In this document: piece by piece, positions 1 to 13,900 of the stretch
Layout: each line of letters opens with the position of its first letter
Numbering within the stretch: the first letter of the stretch is position 1
NCBI RefSeq assembly: GCF_921293095.1
Contig: NC_060248.1
Coordinates: 15,022,744-15,086,743, forward strand
Direction of reading: 5' to 3'
Length of the DNA stretch: 64,000 bases
Source: Ischnura elegans
Taxonomy: Eukaryota; Arthropoda; Insecta; Odonata; Coenagrionidae
Notes under the pieces: generated by a model
Databases searched by the model: none
What the model saw: the letters and a program-made list of their open reading frames with translations, nothing else
Told to the model about the DNA's origin: nothing
Made by a program: the position numbers and the translations under genes

Positions 1-495
1 TGCTAATACGCGGTAAATGTACTTTTAATGAGAGTTGCACGCACCATCGATAACGGCTGCATTAAAAGAAATCATCGAAAGAGGTATTAAGAATGAAAAC
101 GATTCACATTTTTCCAACTTATATAATGTACACACACATCAAATCTACATTTCCAGAATGATTACACAATGCTATTGAAACTGAGATTATTTATACAATC
201 AATGCAAGGTAATGTCATGAAAAATTAATTTTAAGTACTCACAATTTAACATTTCTATTAATTCTTTCTATTACTAATTTCTATTTCTAATTACCAATCA
301 TTCTAAGAGATTCAATTTAGTAGGAGAGAATGATGAATAATTGATGAAAGCCGTCGCACATCTTGCATTTTCTCAGTGTTACTTCATTCCTGCACTGTGA
401 ATGACATTGGCCACTGGAACAGCAGAACCTGTAATTTAAAATATGTATAAATTTTGGAGCTTTAGCACACCAAAAAAAGGAATCGTACAGCTATT

Positions 496-597
496 TCATC
501 GCTTCTCAGGGTCCTTGGGGACTCTTAAAAGCGAAATCCCCGAAGTCTTGTGGCCATAACCAGTGGTGCAACGCGGTACCACACACGTCCACGGCAT
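496..597 (-). pseudogene. THAP zinc-finger domain fragment, nonsense-truncated
   Basis: The minus strand opens with ATG and reads MPWTCVVPRCTTGYGHKTSG, then ISLLRVPKDPEKR, then a TGA stop. This is the start of a THAP domain: Met-Pro, the C-X4-C zinc ligands at residues 5 and 10, the GY pair, and the Phe/Leu-x-x-Pro-Lys-Asp block. In the family an invariant Trp follows at about this point. Here codon 34 is TGA, one base from TGG, and the frame continues with NSCTIP, which resembles the usual residues after the Trp. The second Cys/His pair is not recognisable downstream. THAP domains occur in host DNA-binding proteins and in P-element/THAP9-type transposases, so this is most likely a transposon or gene relic. 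An unusual splice near the stop cannot be excluded. Confidence 0.5.
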
Positions 598-1416
598 TTT
601 CCTTTTTTCAGTAAATCCGCGATATATATCCACGAAATATTAATGTAGAACAATAAGGAAATAATGCAGAAGACTAACATTCGAAAATAAATGAAAACTA
701 AATCTTAATCAATTACAAAAATGACTATTTCCACTCACCTGTAGTATGCGCTCAACAATACGGAAATTAACTTACCCGCTAATTCTTGCCCTCCAGAATA
801 CGTGGCGCCGCCCCGGCAAACGTGCGGCAGGTTGAGGAAACGACTTCAATAAAAGACCATGGGTTCCCAATGGAGTGGGATAGGAAGTGTCATGGGGCTG
901 ATCACGACCCACCGAATCAAATCTTAATACAAAACAGGAGGTCCACAAATCACATGAACGAGTTCTAATAGTACAGCATATATTAATGGAAATACTTCCA
1001 TGTATCTCCACCGATGGCTTAACAAGTTATTACTATGCCTCTCCTCCTTTTGTAGAGAAAATAATTGTGTTTGGTTGCTACATGCAATTAAAAAGGTACG
1101 TGGAAATTGCTGATGCAATGATCATGTTAACAAGTTACACTCTGAAACATTTCACCAATTTTGCAGAACGAATGTCGGACACATATGAATGACAATTTGT
1201 TAAAAATAACGAGGGTATCTTGAAAACGTTGCATCAACAACGTTCACCACCAGCATTTCCAACAACCCCATCAACTTAATAGACACATTGGAATAATTAT
1301 CGAATGCACATCAAAATTCCTTGAAGAAAGAATTACATTATAAGCTAATATGGCTTGAAAACTTTTAAACAGTTTATATCAAATAATTGTATATATCTGA
1401 ATGAAGAAAACACTCA

Positions 1417-1658
1417 CCTGGAAACAGTTCGCGGAAATCGAAAGAACTTGCAATCTTTCGATTGACAATCCGTAACTGCACATTTATCGCACATTTTGAG
1501 GCGTTAAATGTCACTACACTTCCAGAAAATGGTCGATTAACAAACCTTTTCTGCGTTAAAAGCAAAAAAGAACACGGCCCACAACGAGTATGACGACAAC
1601 GACAACACAGCTGATGGACGGCATGGAACGGTGCGCAATGTCCGTTGAAACGATTCAA
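1417..1658 (-). other. possible first exon of a divergent minus-strand gene
   Basis: An open frame on the minus strand begins with ATG at 1658 and runs about 80 codons to a good splice donor (CAG followed by gtgagt) at about 1417. It starts only 300 bp from, and points away from, the start of the zinc-finger gene at 1953. The peptide (MNRFNGHCAPFHAVHQLCCR onward) is Cys/Arg-rich and resembles no family known to me. It could be a 5' UTR exon, a mitochondrial-type leader or chance. Two more minus-strand donor-like sites (CAG/gtgagt near 738 and GCGG/gtaagt near 775) lie further along the same strand. No convincing acceptor was found. Confidence 0.2.
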
Positions 1659-1952
1659 AACATAAACACATGTGCGAATGAAAATATTACTTTGAGTTAT
1701 GTAGTAATGTCAAAAATATCAATAAAAATAAAAATACGAATATCTGAAAGTACTTCATCATTAAAATTGAAAAAATATATTTGAGTTATAGCTTACTCCA
1801 ACTATAGGCGGAGTGGCGGTCGGTGGTACCTCTTCCCCCGGGCCTGATAAACGGCCTTGGTGTAGTGATGGTGGTCGGTGGTGTTGATAAAGTTTATCGT
1901 GTAGATTGACAAATATTCTTTCCAAGAGGGTATTTGTCATACGAGCTTGGCA

Positions 1953-1984
1953 ATGGCGGAGGAAAATAATTTTTGTGCAAATTG
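1953..1984 (+). CDS. TRAFD1: TRAFD1-like exon 1
   Basis: This 32-nt first coding exon encodes [10 protein letters not shown] plus two bases of the next Cys codon, then the donor gttagt. The TG joined to the C that begins exon 2 restores Cys, giving FCANCKRDIP, the first C-X2-C of the family. The exon is too short to find without the homology. Confidence 0.8.
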
Positions 1985-4900
1985 GTTAGTATTATTTTGC
2001 TGCATTTTTGTGGCAGTGGTGATATTTTACTGTTTTAACTGTCATTAAAATTGCCAATTGGCAGAGTAGTTGTTTGAAGTGTGTTGTTATGCTACTACGA
2101 TGCCTGATATAGTTGTATTTATGATTTACAGCAAAAGGGACATTCCTTCTGTAAATTTCGTAATGCATAGCATTCACTGTGCCCGAAATATTACACTCTG
2201 TACCCTTTGCGAGGAACCTGTCCCTCGATCGGAAATGGATTCTCATCAAGCTGAATTTCATTCGCTCAAAGATTGTGAGGCTTGTGGGGAGAGATTCGAT
2301 GTCGCTCAACTCAGGGAACATAAGGTAATATGCATATGATCTTAGGAAAAACTGCTTGTCGAGCCTTACCTTCACTCCGACTTCTCTTTCAACAAGTTGC
2401 TGTGTACAGACTTGTAAACTCTATTTTTTCTAGACTTCGCGTTCCTTTAAGTATTAAAAAAAACTTTTAGACTCAGGTAATGTCATTCATTAACCTCTGA
2501 TTTCGAGAAATGGTCAGTCGTCGTTATTTTGCCTATTGGTCCTCATTTGGTCATAGAATCTGATGTCCCTGTTTTTACCACCGTCTTAAAACAAGAAAGA
2601 TACATAGTTAAGCCCCAATTCAACCGAAGATTTATTTTTTTACACCTTATAACGTAAATAGAATCGGCAAAGTGTTTTGAATTGGTAAAACGAAATCATT
2701 ATAATGCCATTTCTGATGAAATACATACCTGGAAGTCTCTTTTCGATGGTGAATTAGAAATCTCATTGCAATAGTACTTAGGAATTTTAAAGAATTTTGT
2801 CCTCATATTTCACTTAATCATCCATATTTGAGGGTATTAGATATTGTTAACCTACCTTCCAGGATAAACCTAACCAGGCTGGAAAAGAGTGCATATATGC
2901 ATCCATCTATTATGACTGCTGTGTTAAGTCACGTAATGTCAAAAACTTTTCCGTACCTTATTATGTTTATAAAAATATAACTTTCTTTTTATTTAAGTTT
3001 AGTGATCAACTCAATGTCAATTGAGGTGGCATTGGTGGAAAAGTAATTCTATTGGAAAAGGAAATTTAGATGGGCAAGTGTTTAGATTTTCTCGTGACCT
3101 TAGTGTCATCAACTGTGGTTGGTGTGTTGCTGAACCAATGCTTCTAGTAAACTGTAAACAATTATAATGGCCCACTATCCCAGTGTTCATGCCATTTCTG
3201 AAAGTAACGTTATAAGTAATCAGTAGCAATTGCAATACAATTCAGTGGATATTGTTGTTGATGAAATGAATTTGACAATACAGTCAGATTATATAGTGGA
3301 GATCACATGATTGGCACTCTTGGAATCGATCTTGGCCTAAAAAGGCCCATATTGGTGGCCAGCATTCACTGCTGCCATTGGTGATGAATGGCATGAAGCA
3401 ATGAAGCACAAGAAGTGTGAAGGCAACTACAAGTTATGTCTCCTGGTTACTTGATCATCAAATATCAAATGGAGATGTGAATGATCAGGAGAAGATGAGA
3501 GTGGAGTTGTTGGGAAGAAGGTCGAAGGGTAAATTGAGTTGCAGAAGGAGAAAGGGAGGATTACTGGGGACATATTATTGTTGTAAGTTTCCGTGGGAAA
3601 TTTTGGGGCATTTATCAATTTTAATCCATGTGTTCAGCCTATTTTGGATGCGAGAAGTTGTTACTATTTAAACTGAGGTCAGGTCAGTTTAATTTCTTCA
3701 AATCAGGAAATGTCTATGACTGCATAACAGTGAGAAGTCGTACTAGGTAGTTTCCATTTAAATCCAGTTTACAGTCAATGCTCTTACCTGTTATAATAAA
3801 CACACAAAAATCTATTTTGAGCTATTGAAAATTTTGTTTCCTAGTTAACCTGACAACATTTTATGCATGTCCTCCTAATCAGTTCATATTTGCTACATTA
3901 CTGACTAAGTGCCAAATTTTGCAATCCAATAACAGTGTTAAAATGTCATTGTTATTGGAATAAGCATTTATACTATACCATTTAATACTGCAATATTTAC
4001 AATTTTCTCACAAACAATTGTGGGCTGGAGGATGGAATTGCTAAAAAAATAAATATGTAGTGGCCGATATCACATTGTGGAAAGCCACTCCACGCCACTC
4101 TGTGCCATCCGAACTTCGGTTTTCAAAAGTCAACTTTGTCTGTGTATTTGGAATTGGCAGGGATCTAAATATCAATTCAAACTTGAAAAACATTATCATG
4201 ATTTCTCTATCGAGTGAAAAAGATTGAGAAAAAAGATGCCAATGTCTTCACACAAGCATTCTTGCCAGTCTCACTCTTAATGAGTCATTGTTTCTGAGCT
4301 TTCAAAAAATCATTTTCATCTCCATAATTTGAAATGGAACCATTTCAAACTTGATTAATTCCTAGTGGGCATGATAGTAGAAAGAGTTGAGGATCACGTG
4401 ATGGTTTTAAGCATTAATTAACACTTGACAATGAAAAATGTATCCTCTCAACACTCAAGGGCAAATGTCCTCCCATGTTAAGACAAAAACACTTGGCAGG
4501 AATGAATTTTCCTCAAATGGCAGTGAGCCAGTGCGAAGACACTGATGCAGAAAGCAGACCAAAATAACGTCATCCCATTAATGAAAGTGAGAAGCTCTGT
4601 ACATATTCAACCACATCCTGCAAATTTGCAAAATTATTAGAATCTGAAAATGCCTGTAGGACTCCTGTCTAGCAACCAGGAGCACCTAAGATTACTGAAA
4701 ATACTCCTATGGGCTTTAGATTCAGCTGCCCTGGCTACAGAACTCCTTCACCTCCCAAATTTTGTTATCACTTCACATGTGTTGAAAATTTTGGAAAAGT
4801 AGTCTGTTAATGCTTTAATACTCTCATAGCTTTAAGTCCATAGAGGTTGGATTGGAGTATTTCTTTTAATGACAAAGTTTTCACTGATTCTGCTGCAAAT

Positions 4901-7900
4901 TGTAGGAGTTGAATTTTATTACATAAATATTTAATTTAATATTTCAAATAGTTATACTTACTATAAAATCCCTTGTAAACAGTACTTAAAATTTCCTAAA
5001 AAAATTTTCTGATCTTTGAACCTGTAGGCAAACACATGTCCAATGAGGAGAGTCAACTGCTCAATATGTGAGCTTGAATTGCCTGCTACAGAAATCATTG
5101 AACATGAAAATTACTGTGGGAGTCGCACAGAGCTCTGTGAAGACTGTGGTGAATATGTCATGTTAAAATATAACAAACTTCACTTGGAATCAAACCATGG
5201 ATTCCTGAAACTAGATGATGGTAAGTTTGTTGGCATGAGAGTAATTTTATTTATGTTTATTTAATTTACATGCTTACTTAGGTGTTATAGGATAGGAAAA
5301 TAAAACAGGAAAATAGCCCTCTTAAACAGGTTCAACTCTGGGTCATTCCACGTCAGCTCAACCAGTGCCCCCCACCCACTATCTCAGGCTGTGATAATTG
5401 CTGTCATAATATAATGACTGTATGTTGTCACTTTTTTCCTATATTTCTGCGATACATGTCCCCCTAGCTTCAGAATGTAATCAAATAGCTTAGGCTATTT
5501 TTTTAGGGGGAAAGGTTTACTGTGAAAGATCTTAGTAAAGCATAATTCTATTCTATTGTTACTGTTTTTTTGCAATCAGTGTCCAATGTTGTCACACTTT
5601 TCATATATTGTTGCCATACATTTCCCCTTTCTCCGAAAAGGAATGGCATCTTTTGGATCCGAAATATATATTTTATGATGTCTCTTTGTGTGGAGTGAGC
5701 CCACATTATGCTATTAAGTTGTGAAGCTAAGTTGTTATCTGGGTTCATCAACCTTTTTTCGGCCATTGACTACATACTCTGAGGGAAAAGATACCAATAA
5801 GACATATTTGTAAACCAGAAATTCCGTTACGTACGGGAAAAAACATGAAATTCCATCGGCTCTTGAAAGAGAAAACTGGACAGATGCGGGGATTTTACTA
5901 AAAAATGCTGCAACTTCTTGCGGATTCCACTCATTTTGGATTAATGCACAATAATTTGTCTGTGTACATTTGAGTGCTGATTGTAACAAAATTATTCAAA
6001 AGACTGCATGAGGATTAATGCAATAGGAAATTAATTGTTTCTAAGATTTTATTGACTGATGTACAAACACTCGATTAGTACTTAAATAGCAGAGTGTGAC
6101 AATAAATACTCGATGTGGTAGTCCTTCATATGCACCCTCCATCTCATCCTCTGTTTTCATTCCTTTAATTCCTTCTCATCATTCCCCTTAGCAAATCAAA
6201 ATTGTGCAATGTCTCCTTAAAAAAAGGATAGAAATTCCCAATGAAATGGGAAGGTGTGCGAAAGAATGAGAGGAGGGAGGGGAGTGTGGAGAATGATGAT
6301 TCAGTGGCTTGAAGGGACTGCAGCACATCAATCAATCCTAGGATTGTAGCAATGGGAGTGGAGAATTGCCATCACGTCATTCCTTATAGGTTTTTCAACT
6401 TACTAACAATACAGTTCATAAGTTCTGAATCTGCAAGTTCATAAGTCCTCGACTTATGAACTTGCAGAGGTATGAACATTAAAAAATTTCTAGTGTAAAC
6501 CAAATTTCAAATTTGGCTCCTTTGAGATTACCCGATGCGATGTGGTGGGGCTTACAATTAGAGGAACTCGCACTTTGGGCACAGTCTAAACAAAGTACAG
6601 TGGAACCTCATTAAAGTGAGTATGGGCTATTGCAAGACCCCCCCCCCCATTACGAGAGATAGCCGAGGCACTGCCAGTTGACCCTTTGATTAGCATGTAA
6701 AAAAGTTTGTTTTTATGAGGCCCTTTTGGTGTTGGCATTTGCCATAGCAAGAGTTTCCATCGACGGAAAACTTCACCAAGAGTCCCTAATCTCTGTAATT
6801 TATGGCGATCTGTTAGAAATTAAGTTAACTTGGAGTGCTCAGTCTCAAATTCATGTAGTAAACTGTTCCTTGGGCGGCAGAAAGCAGTCAGCAGCATACC
6901 CACATGTCTTTGAGTTGCGTGAATAGAGAGCATTTGAAGGTAGACACCATGGCCAAAAACGCAAAATACGCAAGAAAATAAAAATATTAGAGTAATATGA
7001 AAGTGGTTAATTAATTTGTCTTCCTATTCGCTCTTCACAATTTAAAAAAAAGAAAAACAAAAGCGCCCAAGAAATGCAGATCATGAAGAGTTAGAAGGAG
7101 CTTTGCTCAGCTGGTTTTGCCCACTTCAATCTGCGGGAACTTGTGAGAGAGGAGCTATGCCTAAGGCTAAAGCAGATTATTTCAGTGATAGATTCAGAAT
7201 GGAGAACTTCAAGTGTGAATAAGTCAGAATGGAGAACTTCAAGTAAAATGAAAGTGTTATCTCCCTTCATAATTGCTGGTGATGCCTGTGGTGTAAACCC
7301 AAAGTCGTGGAAGAAAGGACTGCGATCATAAGTACCTTCAGAGGTATTCCCTGCATGATATAATTTAGACAAAATGGAACTCTTATACAACCTACTCCAG
7401 AACAAAACCCTTGCAGTATGAGGTATTTCTTGCAATGATGCTTCTAGAGGTAGGTATTGCGCCTAAGCGATGGCATATGTGAAGAGCTGATGCTGCGCTT
7501 TTAGTTTATTAAATTAAAAACCTTCTGCATTCCTTTTTCATGTGTCGCAGTCATTATTGAGAATGTTAAATCAATAAATTCATGCTCATAAGTTTTGTTG
7601 GGCCTTAGGGACCATCAGATGCGTGTGCCCTTCCGTTCCTTTATCGCGTGTACCTATTACCCATGTGTGTTATATTCATCACAGTTTCTTGCAGCTTGCT
7701 TTTGTTTTACATAAATTACATCAGTGTTATGTCTGCATTATAATTTTCGTGAATCAATATCATGTTAATATCTTTTCTTACATTACCAATTTTAATTCAA
7801 ATCATCTTTTTTTTTAGTGCCGTGGTACACTCAGTGTATTGTTTCAAATAAGTCGCGAGTGTTACACTCAAAAAGGAATTTTTTTTTAAACAACGGCAAT

Positions 7901-10900
7901 TTTATTCACATCATTTTGTATGCTTAGCAAACGTTTTACCATAGACACTGAAGATATCACATTCGATGATAGAAAAAGTCTTCCGAGGCAGTATTGTTTT
8001 ACCACCTTCCACCGTTTTCGTCTGCAGAAACAAATGAAATATTTCACGTAACTTCCGCTTAATGCACAGGAACAATAAACATACACCAATGGAAGTATTT
8101 GAGGCATTAAATAACTGTAATACAGTTTTACCAGTTATTTTTGGAATTTTCAGTGGAAAATAACAAAATAATAGAATTATCACATGAATGCACTAATTAA
8201 GTACATAGAGAAATGACTTCGTCGGTTGTGCATTGGCATAATGATTGACAAAGCAATGCTTTGCTTGATTTTTATTCAGTACGGCACTTATAAATTGTTC
8301 GAATAGTTGTTATTAAAGTAAGGAAATTTAGTGATGCAAAAAAACATCGCCTTTTATCTGGATTTATGCTTACGTTTATCGGATAGAAATTTCTGTCACC
8401 ACACCACTCCTGTTCCTGTATAAGTGTTCACAATAGGTATATTGGCTCTGGTGAAGCGATAATTCACTGTAGCGAGTGTTTATTTGAGCACTGTGGGGTC
8501 TCGTTTTATCGAGGTTGCACTGTATGTATTGGGTTAAGTTAAACCATTGTGAAGTCGAGAACTGTTGAGTGTTTTGCCTGCCCTTCCTTCCTAGTCAGAA
8601 AATTTGTTTTGCTCCAGCCACGTTTGACGCTGCTAGATCAGTTTGTCACCATTGTGAGTTAATGCAACATTGCAATGCAGTGTTGCATTCTGCAGGATAA
8701 CTACACTATACGATGCCATTCTTTGGTTTTTCAATTCATGAACAAGGTGTTGGAACGCATCTTGTTCATAAGTCTATTACGTCCATAGAGAAACTTCACT
8801 CTAAGAAATCTATTGAGACTAAGACAGTCTTTGACCTGAAGACACTGGCAGCAGTTGTGCTTGCAAAACTGTTGTCCCCTTATAGACAGCAGCGTGCGAA
8901 TAACCAAAACCAATAGAGACGAAAGATGGGCACTGTGCAAAATCAAGAGTTGGATAAGGGGTGTCAAATGCAAGGTGCTTTGGTGATACTCAGAGATTGC
9001 CATATGAACTCTAGAACTGTGTGAAATTAAGGCTTGTAAAAATAAAAAGTTTAGTGCATGGAATGGAAAAAATATTTTTTACTAAATGAATAAATTATCT
9101 CGTGGTTGAATAATTTGCAAATAGAAAATGGTTTACTTAAATCCATTATTGGAGATCAACTATTAAGCAGTTAAAGATTAAATGTTGGTTTAACATTCCA
9201 TTTATTCTTGAAATATGCTTGTAGAGCCAGGACCTAGTCCATCATGGCAGAGTAATGAGAGGGTAGTGGCCCCTGTGATTGGAGGGTACGAGAACGGTGC
9301 CTCGTGGAGACCACCGGTGCAGAATAATGTCACTCTTGGTGCCACCAGGGTGCCATCTGCATCAACAAGCAAAAGAAACAATGACATGCCTCAGTTGAAC
9401 TCCATTCTTCCTCCTCAGGCTGTAAAATCTCTGCATAAGCCGTTGATAATGGGTGAGTTTTCACCAGCTTGTCATGAATTTAGTCTCTAATTTGAAATGC
9501 CTTAATTATTTTGAAATAGAAAAGTACTCTCATGGGTTCGGAAGGTATGTCTTTTTTTTGTTTCATCTCTTTTGGTTTTAGAATAAAAGTTTACATTTTA
9601 TACTGAACTGATTAAGTTTTCAAGGCCACTTGTGTATCCCTTGAAGATGACCCCTTGCGTGACTTGGCACCCACTGTAAACACGTCTGTGCCCACAAAGA
9701 TGCAGAAATATCTGTCGCATGATTTTTCCAAAGTTTAAAAAGATGAGCACTGTAGCATCAGTAGGATGTGTAAAATCATTTATATTTATATATGTATTCC
9801 TTTAAAGGAATAACCATCATCTTAGGCCCTTAGATTTTTCAAATAATACAGGAAATGTCAAGAATGTGGCAAATTATCTTGGTGAAGAAATGAACAAGTG
9901 AATATCTTGAACTATTGAAAAAGGTCAAAGTTTGCATTTTATGGCTAATCAAGTACTAATGAACCCATTTCCCTCCCCTCCCTGAAGGTGATAAGTCATC
10001 GAGAAGCTATAGTGTTGGGGAGATTGACAGTGACGTTGCTGCACTCTTTGGTGACAGCCTCCACCTCGGCAGGCGTCTTCCGTCGGGGGGCCACTCTGGT
10101 GGGGAGGAGGACCTGGTCGCCCTGCCTTGTGAATTTTGTGAAGCCCTTGTCCCTGCCAACCAGCTCATCATCCATCAGGTAATACATTTCTCTGGTCACG
10201 TGTACATTATGAGCTGTCAATCTCTTGATTCGCTATCATTCTAATCCCTCTAATTTTAACATTGAAGCTTGCATCTAGTTTGTAATTTTTAGAGGTGTGC
10301 TAATGTCAGCTGCATGGTGCCATAATAGTGTAGTCTAGTGCCATTTATGTAGTCGTGAGATGGCAGAGGCCAAGCACGAGCTGATAAGCACTATGTTAAG
10401 GCAGTAGGGAGGTTTGCCATGCATCTTTTATCCAAGGATTCGTGGAAGAAAGCCTGAAAGCCCACCCCTCCAGGGACTGCAGCAGATCCACACAAACACA
10501 GCCCAAATAGAATCCTTTACAAGGCTGATGGGACCTTGCTTAGGAAACATAGGGTGTAACCTGGGGTCCTTAGCAGAGCTGATGGAATCCTACCAAGGAT
10601 GGCAGGTTATTACCACAATCTAACTGGTCACAAGCATTCAAAATACTGACTCACACATCTAGGAGAGCCCAAATTTCTGGGAGAACCACGCATGAAGAAT
10701 GTGGTCTAAATTAAAAAAAACTGAAACAGGAATGAGGGGAAGTATTTTAAGATGTTTTGTCTCCTATACTGATAAGTGGTGCTAAATTTTACAGCCATTG
10801 GAGGAGCTGATTTAGGAGGATGATTTAGCTGTTGACTCCTATAAATCTCTAGTCTTATGTTGGGTGTGCTGCTATCACTTTCTTCCTAAACCAACGTGAA

Positions 10901-13900
10901 ACAACCGCGATCACTTTCAGATCATCTTTTATCCATGTGATCAATTCCTCGTTGTGGGTTTTGGCTAGGGAAACCAATGCAATAATTAATTAGGCAAAAT
11001 GTAAGCAATTCAATGACTATGTAGTACTTTTTGAAATCTTTATTGAAAGTTGTACTTCTCTCAAAATTAATGGCAGAAAGGAATGATAATTTAAGAATAC
11101 CTGCTTATCTCCCAATTAAGGCGTATTGTATGATTAGTAGAAGCACGCGGTGAATTCTCAGGGATTCCTGGTCTAAGTCTTGGCTAGCAAATGATATTTT
11201 CTCTGAGGAAGTTGTGTATATTAGTGCCTTTGAAGGTGATCCCACAACTCATAGTTAACTGCTGTCTTTTGTGGAGTTATTTCCTGAATTTTGATGTTGA
11301 TGGATGAGTAAAATATCGTGTGAAACTGCTGTTCTCACCTAGCTTTGAAAATTCCTTCATGATTCGCCTTTACTCAAATTAAGAGTTGGCCATCCCTAGA
11401 GCAAACTAAGGCTCCGTAAATGATCAGTCTTTTGTAAGGCATTCTACTTAGATCCCACATACTACCAATCGTGCATAAGGCTTATGAAATTCTGAAATTA
11501 TGCACACGTATATTATGTCAAATTATGTTTTTTATATAATGACTGCTTCATGTTCCGTGTTTATTTCGTTGAAATTAGGTGAGTGGTGTGAAGTGTGGTT
11601 GTGGTTGCATTGCACCTGAGTGAGACCTCCTTAAATTGGCCATTCTTCTCTCTTGCTCATTCAGACAGCGTGCCGACCAGATTTGGCACGGTACGACATC
11701 CCTGCTGCCGCGGTTGCCACCAGTGTGTTCAACGCTCACTCCCCTGGCCCTGCCATGCTCTCGAGAGTGAATGCTCCCACAATTCACAATAACCTCACAT
11801 CCTCCCCACCTCCCTCCCCTCTTCATCTTCCTGCACGAAGAGACCACGATGACTTGGATGACACTTTGCTGCCGTGTGAATTCTGTCACAAGAGCTTCTC
11901 CATCAACAAGCTCTATGAGCATCAGGTTTGTGTACAGAGTATTTCTTTGATGTAAGGTGTAGTTTTTTATATATATGTCTCCACCCATTTAGTGTTGTTC
12001 TTAATTACAAAAAAGCCCCTTTGTTGATATTTATAATTTTGTAACATTGTGTTTTATGTGGTGTTGTTGTAATGACAATTAGCGCTTAGCAATTTCTTCT
12101 GAGGTTTTTCAAAATTTTTTAATGGAACGATGCCGCTTCTTGAATGATATGAAGAAAGCTAAGAACCTATAGATATTAGGGAGTCATTTTGACCTTTGTA
12201 CTACTGACTTCTGTCAAAGTTAGTTGGACCTGATTACATGTTCGCTCTTGTTGATTTGACAATGAGGATGTAGTTGTTTATAAGCATAATTTGAAAAACA
12301 AGAATTCTTAATGCCTTGACAGCTTTTTAAAATTCCTTGTGTGGTGCAAAAGCAATGGGCTACTGCGATCTTTTTTTACTGTTTTTGTTAGTTGTTTGCA
12401 CTAGTCAAGCTACATGTATGACTGCAGGCAGTAATAAATTTAATGGAAATAAGTTATTGTAAAATTCTTTTTGTAGAAAATTCATGAGCTTTTGGTGATT
12501 GTTTTCAAAATTTATTGTTAATGTTTGGATCAAATTCTTTACTGTAGAATAGTTTTCATCGTGAATTTCCATTAAGGGAGACCTGGTCACATTTATACCA
12601 GGGGATATGCTTACATGATGGTCATTGTGAAAAAGCAGCGAATTTGCATATATCCCTATTTAGGCTCCATCTTAATTCTGTTTCCTATTGGGCTCTTTTC
12701 TGATTTTTATGGTGCTATATTCGAAAGTGTCTTAGTAGTAGTACAGTAGAACCTCGGATATACAACCCTCATTTATATAATTATCTCACTTATACACCGA
12801 TTTTTTTATGGTCCTGTGAAAAACCCATATGAACCCATGTATTTCCAACCTCGGTTATGAAATTTTTCATTTATAAAACGATCTCGGTTACGAAACATAT
12901 TTTTCCAGTTATTTTTACGAAATACACTGTACAATAAATGTGTGTACTCGAGACAAATACACTTTCCACAATTTTCGCAGACATACCCGGTAAATATATT
13001 TTTCGTGTATCCACAGTCTGCACACCTTTTACAAATTCCAGTGCACTTTGGGTTCTCTGTTTTTTTAGTTGCCTTTGGTTAATCTATTCTGCTAGTCTTG
13101 ATAGGCTTTTCTTACAATTAGCCCTAACTCTTTGGGGAGTGTTTTTATGGGTCCCCTTCTTTACGCATGTTCATCTACGAGCCCAGCTGACAATTGCCTA
13201 AATAACGCTCTTCAAGATTTTACTTCTAAGTTTTTGTTTCTGAGGTAAAAAATATAGGAATTTTCCACTGCAATATTTAGCATAGCGTAAATACTTTTCA
13301 TAGGACAACGCCGTGCAATTCTTGATACATTGTATGCCGTGCATAACTGATCTAGTGTATCTACTCCCGATTTTGTCATGCCATAAAAATATATCATTTC
13401 TGGCTTTCTTTCATCTCCACTACATTCATCATATTTTTTGTTACAGTTCATGGTTGATATCATAAACACAAATTTATTCTTTCTTGGAATATATGTTGCA
13501 AAAAAACAGTTCTTGCAGAAAACAAATAAACTGGATTTTTCATATTGATTTCTTCTTTCAACGAAAAAAGGAGGCAATTCCCGCTTATTTTTGCGAATTC
13601 TTTCAACCACGGCAAGTCGGAATTTCAAGAGTTCATTTACTAAACAAAAACTGGCAAACAAATTGTCAATCAAAATATTTCTACCAGTACTGCTGATGGG
13701 GAGCATAACCTCTTCACGATATCAGAAGGGCTGTTGTTGACCGAAAACGATCCATCAGGTTGTTTACCAGCATACACTTCTAAGTTCTAAGCATAAAATA
13801 TTCTAGCATCTACCTACCAAAGAAAAATGTTGTGTCCCGTATTTATTAGGCATTTATTTCTGGGATGCGGAAAGACCTCGAAAATCCACAATTTTCTCAT

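Larger units (their letters stand above)
1..1952. other. left flank of the zinc-finger gene, mostly without recognisable genes
   Basis: Apart from the THAP fragment and the minus-strand donor sites, I see no convincing coding region here. The stretch 1800-1952 is more GC-rich than its surroundings and lies directly upstream of the start codon at 1953. It is therefore the likely 5' UTR/promoter of the TRAFD1-like gene and perhaps a shared bidirectional promoter. No clear TATA box was identified. Confidence 0.35.
5221..9224 (+). other. intron 3 of the TRAFD1-like gene
   Basis: This 4-kb intron holds a short perfect hairpin (6431-6467) and a complete but decayed pogo/Tigger-like element (6598-8522). 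The rest shows no gene. Confidence 0.6.

Noticed and set aside
1992-2375. 127-codon minus-strand frame
   Set aside because: It is the antisense shadow of TRAFD1-like exon 2.
5336-5520. GGGTCATTCCACGTCA sequence resembling a known type of insect TIR
   Set aside because: No inverted partner was found in the intron, so element boundaries cannot be supported.
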